18,472 bases of DNA, from the NCBI GenBank assembly GCA_964551975.1, contig CAZKFI010000047.1, positions 1 through 18,472 on the forward strand, written 5' to 3'. The notes beneath the pieces are model-generated. The model searched no databases, was not told where the DNA came from, and saw only the letters and a program-made list of their open reading frames with translations. Positions 1 through 4,887 of this stretch are shown here, piece by piece. The position numbers and the translations under genes were made by a program. Numbering within the stretch: the first letter of the stretch is position 1; each line of letters starts with the position of its first letter. This stretch comes from REEB426 sp964551975 (GTDB taxonomy: Bacteria; Actinomycetota; Actinomycetes; S36-B12).

Positions 1-62
1 CTTCTCACACGAACATATTCGGTCAGATGATCTGCTCTTGCCTTGCGGACGACAGCGAGTAA
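1..62 (+). CDS. Precursor-like peptide C1, 5' end missing
   Basis: Only the last 19 residues are inside the window, reading from base 3 to a TAA at 60-62. They end in CSCLADDSE, which matches the ends of C2 (CSCFADDVE), C4, C5 and C6. The leader half must lie left of the window. By analogy with C2 and C5 it would begin about 85 bases upstream. The reading frame is supported only by the match of this tail to its neighbours. The role is inferred to be a modified-peptide precursor, with the CxC and ADD residues as candidate modification or recognition positions. Confidence 0.6.
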   Translation, partial: SHTNIFGQMICSCLADDSE

Positions 63-145
63 GCGACTCCGACTAGGGTTCACGCACACCGTGTGTGGTG
101 ATCACTAAGAAGTGCCCAATCCTTGGGCCCAACGAGAGGGGCCCT

Positions 146-289
146 ATGCCCACCGAAATCTCTACCCCAGCCCCCGTCGCGGCAGTCGAGCGACTTACGC
201 TCGCGAGTGAGGCTGTGCGCGGCGCCGAGCAAGCATTTTCCATGGTCCCCATATTCGGGTGCTCTTGTTTTGCCGATGACGTTGAGTAA
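146..289 (+). CDS. Precursor-like peptide C2 (47 aa)
   Basis: This is a 47-residue peptide with the two-part layout of a RiPP precursor. Residues 1-31 look like a leader: a MPTEI start, a Pro/Ala-rich stretch, then a probable amphipathic helix around RLTLASEAVRGAEQA. Residues 32-47 look like a core and end in CSCFADDVE, with Cys39 and Cys41. The ATG at 146 is chosen because it aligns exactly with the MP start of C5, C6 and C7 and gives the same length as C5; a purine-rich GAGAGGG lies at 134-140. Against C5, ten of 20 codons in the leader block differ silently and only two change the residue (E/D and L/F), which is strong evidence for translation. I do not recognise the family. The modifying enzyme is not in the window. 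Confidence 0.78.
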   Translation: MPTEISTPAPVAAVERLTLASEAVRGAEQAFSMVPIFGCSCFADDVE

Positions 290-301
290 TTGACTCGTCT
301 G

Positions 302-345
302 AACTAAGTGGGGTGCCCACCCGCAGGCGCGCACCCCACTTAGTT
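302..345. terminator. Perfect 15-bp stem hairpin between C2 and inverted C3
   Basis: AACTAAGTGGGGTGC at 302-316 is perfectly complementary to GCACCCCACTTAGTT at 331-345, with a 14-base loop. It sits 12 bases after the C2 stop and 11 bases after the stop of C3 on the other strand, so it could end transcription from both sides. There is no clear T-run on either side, so it is not a textbook intrinsic terminator. The inner GGGGTGC/GCACCCC core recurs after C7 at 1437-1452. Confidence 0.6.
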
Positions 346-356
346 GGAGCGGTCGA

Positions 357-488
357 CTACTCGCTGTCGTCCGCAAAGGGAGTTAACAGTCCGATTTGCG
401 CAGCATCTGCGCTGCGACGTGCATCAACTGCGAGCGTCAGACGGTCAATGGACGCAACCGGAGAGGGAACTGCCACTGTTTGGGGCAT
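357..488 (-). CDS. Precursor-like peptide C3, inverted copy lacking cysteines (43 aa)
   Basis: On the minus strand this 43-residue peptide starts MPQTVAVPSPVASIDRLTLA and ends LLTPFADDSE. The leader matches C2, C5 and C7 at the MP start, the Pro/Ala stretch and the IDRLTL core, but the following VRGA segment is changed to DARRSADAA. The core is shorter than in its neighbours and the usual CxC is absent, while FADDSE is kept. The ATG at 488 is preceded by AAGGGG five bases upstream. The stop is followed by TCGAC, as in C4 and C6. Loss of both Cys suggests either a peptide modified without them or a copy drifting towards inactivity. Confidence 0.68.
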   Translation of the reverse strand: MPQTVAVPSPVASIDRLTLAVDARRSADAAQIGLLTPFADDSE

Positions 489-560
489 AGCGACCCCTTG
501 AGTCAGGACTCCCGGATCGGAGGGCCACCAGTATGCGCCCACCCTCCGGCTGGCTGGGAA

Positions 561-668
561 ATGTGGATGCCGTTGCAGGGTGTGGCACGCTCACCCGGGC
601 TGCAACAGCCCCATTCGTTTATCTTTCAGGCAAATGGATGTGGCTGCTTTGCGGACGATGGTGAGTAG
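561..668 (+). CDS. Precursor-like peptide C4 with an atypical or lost leader
   Basis: The last residues, FQANGCGCFADDGE and the TAG at 666-668, clearly belong to the family: CxC, FADD, and a conserved TCGAC after the stop. Upstream in this frame there is no RLTL...VRGA leader. The nearest in-frame ATGs at 561 and 567 give peptides of 35 or 33 residues with unrelated N-termini. The frame is open back to 396, but that region overlaps inverted C3 and is unlikely to be coding. The simplest reading is a copy whose leader was replaced or scrambled by recombination beside the inversion. A short functional peptide cannot be excluded. Confidence 0.4.
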   Translation: MWMPLQGVARSPGLQQPHSFIFQANGCGCFADDGE

Positions 669-747
669 TCGACACGTTGAGAGAATCGGGGTACCTGCCC
701 CCGGTATACGTGGAATATTGGGTCCACCCCAGTCCCGGCGTCTGATG

Positions 748-754
748 AAAGGAG
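748..754 (+). promoter_or_regulatory. Ribosome binding site of C5
   Basis: AAAGGAG at 748-754 lies four bases before the ATG at 759. It is a strong Shine-Dalgarno match and fixes the start of the 47-residue peptide. Confidence 0.75.
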
Positions 755-758
755 CGGC

Positions 759-902
759 ATGCCCAGCAACATTGCTAGCCCGGCCCCGTCCGCGGCGGTT
801 GACCGGTTGACCTTCGCAAGCGAAGCTGTCCGCGGCGCCGAGCAAGCATTCACCGTAGGCAATTCATTCAAGTGCGTGTGCTTTGCCGATGACGCCGATT
901 AA
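759..902 (+). CDS. Precursor-like peptide C5 (47 aa)
   Basis: A 47-residue peptide aligned end to end with C2 without gaps: MPSNI start, PAPSAAVDRLTFA, SEAVRGAEQAF, then a variable stretch and CVCFADDAD with Cys39 and Cys41. A strong ribosome site (AAAGGAG) fixes the start. Codon comparison with C2 shows mostly silent changes in the leader, so the pair has diverged under selection for protein sequence. Only the last residue deviates, with Asp in place of Glu. The core stretch between the leader and CxC (TVGNSFK against SMVPIFG in C2) is nearly unrelated. A conserved leader with a variable core is what precursor families with one promiscuous maturase look like. Confidence 0.8.
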   Translation: MPSNIASPAPSAAVDRLTFASEAVRGAEQAFTVGNSFKCVCFADDAD

Positions 903-923
903 TTGCTTCACCTGACCAACTTG

Positions 924-948
924 GGTGCGAAACCAGTGAGTGCGCACC
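924..948. repeat. Small inverted repeat after C5
   Basis: GGTGCG at 924-929 pairs with CGCACC at 943-948 across a 13-base loop, about 20 bases after the C5 stop. It resembles the GGGTGC/GCACCC elements after C2 and C7 and may be a weak terminator or a relic of the duplicated unit. Confidence 0.4.
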
Positions 949-991
949 GCACCGCAAGCACATTCTGACTCGACGTGATGGAGGGTTTGAG

Positions 992-1138
992 ATGCCCAAG
1001 CATGACGCAAATTCCCCGGCTACTAGCCAACCGATCATTCGCCTTTGCCTAGGTGTGAGCAGCGTGCGCGGGGTCAGCTCCTCGCTCAATCTGCCGGGCC
1101 AGTGCATGTGCCCCTGTCTCGCCGACGATGCTGAGTAG
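992..1138 (+). CDS. Precursor-like peptide C6 with three core cysteines (48 aa)
   Basis: A 48-residue peptide starting MPKHD and ending CMCPCLADDAE. GGAGGG at 980-985, six bases upstream of the ATG, gives a good ribosome site. The leader is the most divergent of the complete plus-strand copies, but I-x-RL-x-L and VRG keep their positions. The core holds Cys38, Cys40 and Cys42, which extends the CxC pair of the other copies to CxCxC, and ends in the conserved LADDAE. The stop is followed by TCGACTCG, the tail also seen after C4 and, partly, C2. It is probably the same function as C2 and C5 with a diversified core. Confidence 0.75.
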   Translation: MPKHDANSPATSQPIIRLCLGVSSVRGVSSSLNLPGQCMCPCLADDAE

Positions 1139-1273
1139 TCGACTCGCCTGAATGATTCGAGTGCGCAACTTCGGCCGCGCAATCGCCCTCGTTGTTGGGG
1201 TCCTTGTGTTGGCCGTTTGGGCGGTGCATACTCCAAGGAGTCATTTCCTGGAGTTGTTGCTTAAGGAGTGGTT

Positions 1274-1408
1274 ATGCCAATGGATATCCAAGTTCCTGCC
1301 CAGGCTGCGTCAATTGATCGTTTGACGCTTACGGTTGAAGATGTGCGCGGCGCCGATGCCGCCAGTGGCTGTTTCTTCTGCCCTTTGCTCGTAGCGTTTT
1401 GTGCCTGA
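1274..1408 (+). CDS. Precursor-like peptide C7 with a different core (44 aa)
   Basis: The leader is clearly of the family: MPMDI start, a Pro/Ala stretch, SIDRLTLTVEDVRGADAA. The last 14 residues, SGCFFCPLLVAFCA, do not resemble the other copies. There are three cysteines in C-x2-C-x6-C spacing, a hydrophobic stretch and no ADDxE end. AAGGAG at 1263-1268 with five-base spacing supports the ATG at 1274. The shared leader with an unrelated tail argues that the leader is the recognition element and that the end of the peptide is free to change. A frameshift that altered the tail is the alternative, but I see no FADD-like end in the other frames just downstream. Confidence 0.72.
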   Translation: MPMDIQVPAQAASIDRLTLTVEDVRGADAASGCFFCPLLVAFCA

Positions 1409-1436
1409 CCTAGCCGGATGATTGGGGAGCGTGCCT

Positions 1437-1452
1437 TGGGGTGCGCACCCCA
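1437..1452. repeat. 16-bp perfect palindrome after C7
   Basis: TGGGGTGCGCACCCCA is its own reverse complement and lies 28 bases after the C7 stop. It has the same GGGGTGC/GCACCCC arms as the hairpin at 302-345 but without a loop. It could be a terminator remnant, a protein-binding operator or the end of the duplicated cassette. Confidence 0.5.
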
Positions 1453-1529
1453 TATCTGCGCGAAAGTCGAATGCTCTGGAGCCCGTCCCGTTCATCAGCG
1501 GCTGTGCGTTGATGGCGACGGTGGTTGAG

Positions 1530-3110
1530 TCAGCTCCCTGAGGTCGGTGCCTGAAGAGCGACAGTTTGAGTCTTGCGCACGCGACCGCGCGACCCGAGGA
1601 GTGGAATGGACACCACACCGGCGATGGTGACACCCACCGCGGAGATCCGCAGTGCATCGGTGACACCTATCAGGTAGGCCTGCCCGGCGATGTCGGCCGT
1701 CTGATCCCCATTGCTTGCCCGGATCTCCGGGATGGCACCTGAGATCACCTCATCGGAGAGCGAAGCTGCGTTTGGTACTGATGCCGAGGTAGCGTCCCAC
1801 GCATTCAGTACTTGATTTGCAGAGATGGCACCCAGGACAGCGATACCGAGCACTGCTGCAATGGAACCGATGAGGTTGAGGAATCCGGAGATCGCTCCCA
1901 CAGACTCCCGAGGGACCGCGCCCATGGCACCGGCGCTCACCGCGGGCATACCGAACCCAAGCCCGGCACCCATCACCGCCGTGTAACCCGTGACCGTGAG
2001 GGCTCCGGTGGTTGTGTCGATGAGGGACAGGCCGAATAGGCCGAGTGCTGTCAGGATCAAGCCGATCGCGCTGGTGAGCCCAAGGCCGAGTTTGGCCATA
2101 ACTCTGGGAGAGATCGGGGAGAAGATCACCAGCATGAGCGACGCACCAAAACTCACGGCACCGGCGATCAGTGGCGTCAAACCCAGCACGTTTTGCAGCA
2201 GCATCATCAATTGCAGCATCGCTCCGGCGAGCACCATGCCAAGAAGGGCAAGGAGGACGAGGGTCGCTGGGATCGGAGCAACGCGCAACGTGGACCACTG
2301 GGTGAGCGGATTGTGGGAACGCCGCTGCTCCATGGCGAGCGCAGCGACGACCAGCAGACCGAGCAGGATCGGGCCCCAGACAATCGGATCGGTGTAGCGG
2401 TAGTTCTCCAGGAAGCTCAACCCACCGGCGATGAAAATCATCGCGATGGTCAGGAGCGCGGCGCCGATGAGATCCACGCGCTGCGTGCTCTTCGCGTTCT
2501 CTGGCGTGTCGCCTGGTACTTCCTTGATCACGAGTGGGATGACCAGTGCCATCAGGATCACATTGATGCCGAAGACCCAGCGCCAGCCAAAGGCCGAGAC
2601 GAGGCCTCCACCGATGAGTGGCCCCAGAGCTGAGGCACCCGAGGTGATGGCTGTCCATAGGCCGATGAGCCGGGGGATTCGCTCGCGGGGCACCATGGCT
2701 ACGAGCATGGCGAGGGCGAGGGTGCCCATGGCGCCCGACCCGATGCCCTGTAGCGCCCGGCCGAGGATCAGCACGCCGATCCCTGGTGCGAGGGCGCTGA
2801 TAGCAGAACCGACGACGAAGGTCGCGGTGCCAATCAGGTAGAGCCGCCGCCGCCCTATGCGATCACCTACGGCACCGAACGGCACCGCGAGTGCTGCGCC
2901 GGCGACCATGTAGGCGATGACGGCCCACTGCAGAGCCATCATGCCGACGTTGAAATCCGCCTGGATGCTGGGCAGCGCCACAGTCATGACCGACAAGTCC
3001 AGGCCCACCAGGAACTGGCCCACGGCCAGTGCGAACATGGCGACGGTCGACGCTGAGCGCACGTGTTTCTTGCCTGACTCCGGAAGGCTCACTTCTGCAT
3101 CATGGTGCAC
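1530..3110 (-). CDS. MFS multidrug exporter, DHA2 (14-TM) type
   Basis: A 526-residue integral membrane protein of the major facilitator superfamily, drug:H+ antiporter-2 type, expected to export small amphipathic compounds using the proton gradient. The N-terminal tail is short and charged. The first helix region reads GQFLVGLDLSVMTVALPSI, and loop 2-3 carries the motif A sequence GAVGDRIGRRRLY (around residues 79-91). Motif C-like GPLIGGGLVSAFGWRWVFGIN follows near residue 165. Length and the number of hydrophobic segments fit 14 TM. The start is a GTG at 3110 with no clear ribosome site; a second in-frame GTG at 3092 is possible. It ends 121 bases from the last peptide gene and converges on the array. 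Export of the peptide product is possible, but only position suggests it. Confidence 0.88.
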   Translation of the reverse strand: MHHDAEVSLPESGKKHVRSASTVAMFALAVGQFLVGLDLSVMTVALPSIQADFNVGMMALQWAVIAYMVAGAALAVPFGAVGDRIGRRRLYLIGTATFVVGSAISALAPGIGVLILGRALQGIGSGAMGTLALAMLVAMVPRERIPRLIGLWTAITSGASALGPLIGGGLVSAFGWRWVFGINVILMALVIPLVIKEVPGDTPENAKSTQRVDLIGAALLTIAMIFIAGGLSFLENYRYTDPIVWGPILLGLLVVAALAMEQRRSHNPLTQWSTLRVAPIPATLVLLALLGMVLAGAMLQLMMLLQNVLGLTPLIAGAVSFGASLMLVIFSPISPRVMAKLGLGLTSAIGLILTALGLFGLSLIDTTTGALTVTGYTAVMGAGLGFGMPAVSAGAMGAVPRESVGAISGFLNLIGSIAAVLGIAVLGAISANQVLNAWDATSASVPNAASLSDEVISGAIPEIRASNGDQTADIAGQAYLIGVTDALRISAVGVTIAGVVSIPLLGSRGRVRKTQTVALQAPTSGS

Positions 3111-3276
3111 GAGGGCTCACGGGTTAGCGGTTTGGGTGAAAATCCGGCTGCAGGGCTGGTGCGGTGTCCGCTGCTCTTCAATGCACTGAACGGCAAGGAA
3201 CCGCACTGACCATGCTGAATCGTTAGCTTGAACTCGCATGCCGCTTTTGGGCGGGTTGTCGGGCTAGGGTTCCAAC

Positions 3277-4887
3277 ATGGCCGGTGAGCATCTGGCGCAT
3301 GTGGAGGACGCTGAGTCCCTCCGTCAACCAGCGGCCGCTGCGGCAGCCGCCTCACAAGATGCCCTGCCTTTGGGAGGCCAGTACGCCGGTCGGCCCGCTA
3401 TCGACGCCCCTCCAGCTCAGCTGCCGCGGGGGATCACCTCGCAGCGCGCCCATGAGGCATACCAAGCGCACCGAGCAGAACGTATGAAGTGGCGTGGGGA
3501 GAACACCAAGGGCTTCGATGCGTCGCAGATGGGTAACGGCGTACTCGATGCGGCGGCCAGTTCGCTGGCTCATGAAGCGGGCGATGACACCAATGAGATG
3601 GGCTTGAAGACCGGTGTCAAAGGTGGCGGTGTCGCGGCTCAAGCGGCAGACCTTGGGATGAGCCTCGGACATGTCGCGCCGGTCAGTCCGATCGGCAGTG
3701 CGCTGGCCGCCAAGGGCTTGATCCGTGATGCCGCTGATGCGTACCGCGAGCGGGACGGCGGAGCGCATATCGAATCGATCGCCCGCGCTCAACATGACAC
3801 CAGGCAAGAGGTCAATGCGGTGCGTGAGCAGTACGCCGCAGCTGAGGAGTTTCGCAAGACGCATGCGAGTGAGCCACGCACAGCAGAGAACGCCGACATA
3901 CATGATTTGGCTGGCAAACTGCGTGCCCAGGCGAACTTCGCGAAGGCTCGGGTTGGTGTGCTGGGTGGCATGAAGGTCGATGCCGCCAAGCGCGACCAGG
4001 GCATGAACAGCAACCCGGTACGTGAAATGACGAAGAGTCAGCAGGAGAACTTCGATGCGATGGCGGCAGACCCATCCAAGCGCGAGATTGGCATCTCAGA
4101 CGTGGTGGGAACAGTCGCCCAGAATGTTCGCGGCTCCTCCGAAGCGCTAGAAATCGCATCCCTTGCCCAGATTCCAGGCGCGGGCAATTCGCAGAAGTAC
4201 GTCGCGAGCGGGCAGCGTGCCGCCGCCGCGGTGAGTCATGCATCAGATGGCGCTGCCGGCCTAGTCTCCCTCGCTGGACCTCAGGCCAAGTTGATCTCCG
4301 CGGGTGCAGGGGCTGCCGGCGTCCTTGCGGCCAACTTGGGCCAGGCCGCAGCCGGACCGGCAGCTGCGGCGCAGGACGACCGAGACATGGCACGGGAGAA
4401 GCACGATGTACTAGATGCTGGCAACGGCCTCGAGCAGGTCGCGGAGCGCGGCTTCCGTCCCGAGCATGTCGAGGCGCAGCATCCCGTGTTGCGCACCTTT
4501 GAGGACCCGGACAAGCGCGGCTACCGGGAGCGCATGTCGGATTTCGCCTCAAGCTCGTGGGGCAAGATCACGTCCGGTGCCAGCGCTGCCTGGGATGCCA
4601 CGAAAAGCGCTTGGCGCTATGCCCGCGATGCTTTAGCCCCTGGCGCCCGAGCGTTGCACAGCGGGCTCGTGTCGGCGGGGCGTGGCATCGCTTCCGGGGC
4701 GCGGTCCGTGGGTAGTGCGATTGCTGGCGGTGTTCGCGCCATAGGCGGGGCAGCGGTCAGCGGCGCCCGCAGTCTCGGTGGAGCCGTCATCGGCGGGATG
4801 CGCAAGCTAGGCGGCCACCTCATCAGTGGTGCCAAAGCACTAGGCCGCGGAGCCCGACGCTTAATCGGCCGCGGCGCACCGGCCTAG
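3277..4887 (+). CDS. Unknown Ala/Gly-rich protein with C-terminal 11-residue amphipathic repeats
   Basis: A 536-residue protein that I do not recognise. It has no signal peptide and no catalytic motif that I can name. Residues 1-60 are Ala/Pro-rich and probably disordered. Residues 60-270 are charged and helix-prone (AHEAYQAHRAERMKW, RQEVNAVREQYAAAEEFR). Residues 300-380 are a small-residue, weakly hydrophobic stretch rich in Ala and Gly. Residues 440-536 are strongly basic with tandem 11-residue Gly/Arg repeats. The ATG at 3277 follows AGGG by about seven bases. The gene converges on NDH-2 and overlaps it by four bases. The glycine-zipper-like, cationic tail suggests contact with a membrane or anionic polymer, as in a secreted effector or a surface or inclusion protein, but this is inference. 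Confidence 0.75.
   Translation: MAGEHLAHVEDAESLRQPAAAAAAASQDALPLGGQYAGRPAIDAPPAQLPRGITSQRAHEAYQAHRAERMKWRGENTKGFDASQMGNGVLDAAASSLAHEAGDDTNEMGLKTGVKGGGVAAQAADLGMSLGHVAPVSPIGSALAAKGLIRDAADAYRERDGGAHIESIARAQHDTRQEVNAVREQYAAAEEFRKTHASEPRTAENADIHDLAGKLRAQANFAKARVGVLGGMKVDAAKRDQGMNSNPVREMTKSQQENFDAMAADPSKREIGISDVVGTVAQNVRGSSEALEIASLAQIPGAGNSQKYVASGQRAAAAVSHASDGAAGLVSLAGPQAKLISAGAGAAGVLAANLGQAAAGPAAAAQDDRDMAREKHDVLDAGNGLEQVAERGFRPEHVEAQHPVLRTFEDPDKRGYRERMSDFASSSWGKITSGASAAWDATKSAWRYARDALAPGARALHSGLVSAGRGIASGARSVGSAIAGGVRAIGGAAVSGARSLGGAVIGGMRKLGGHLISGAKALGRGARRLIGRGAPA
4660..4857 (+). repeat. Six tandem 11-residue repeats in the unknown protein
   Basis: Residues 462-527 divide without gaps into six 11-residue units: SGLVSAGRGIA, SGARSVGSAIA, GGVRAIGGAAV, SGARSLGGAVI, GGMRKLGGHLI and SGAKALGRGAR. 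The consensus is [SG]-G-x-[RK]-x-[LVI]-G-x-x-[ILV]-x for units 2-5, with units 1 and 6 looser. Eleven-residue periodicity with hydrophobic residues on one face and Arg/Lys on the other is typical of extended amphipathic helices lying on membranes. The high Gly content is unusual for that class. Confidence 0.8.

Larger units (their letters stand above)
1..1408. repeat. Array of seven related short-peptide genes (cassettes C1-C7)
   Basis: Seven short reading frames share a leader-like half, a C-terminal [FL]ADDx[ED] motif, or both. C1, C2, C4, C5, C6 and C7 read on the plus strand; C3 is inverted. Similarity runs past the stop codons: the bases after the stop are GCGACTCC (C1), TTGACTCG (C2), TCGACCGC (C3), TCGACACG (C4) and TCGACTCG (C6), so the duplicated unit is longer than the coding part. 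C5 is more divergent there. Spacing between copies is roughly 70-135 bp. The array probably continues left of the window because C1 is cut. The remainder of the segment is short spacers holding ribosome sites and small inverted repeats. Confidence 0.8.

Noticed and set aside
677..710. Possible promoter before C5 (TTGAGA ... TATACG)
   Set aside because: The spacing of 22 bases is too long for a normal -35/-10 pair.
868..1236. 122-residue minus-strand frame across C5-C6
   Set aside because: It is antisense to two peptide genes with good ribosome sites and conserved motifs; it is a shadow.
1161..1325. GTG-started 54-residue frame with a hydrophobic stretch (AIALVVGVLVLAVWAV) between C6 and C7
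   Set aside because: It has no ribosome site, overlaps the well-supported C7 in another frame, and its hydrophobicity arises from GTT/CTT-rich spacer DNA. A small membrane peptide is possible but unsupported.
1..1408. CRISPR or integron cassette array
   Set aside because: Repeats are coding and diverged at silent positions, not identical short repeats with spacers. No attC-like site or integrase is visible, and one copy is inverted.
1750..2658. 302-residue minus-strand frame inside the MFS gene
   Set aside because: It lies within the MFS coding region in another frame, and its composition (His/Arg/Ala-rich) is that of a shifted-frame translation.
3812..4552. 246-residue minus-strand frame in the unknown protein gene
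   Set aside because: It is antisense to a frame with clear 11-residue protein repeats, and its Arg/Pro/His-rich composition is typical of antisense to GC-rich coding DNA.
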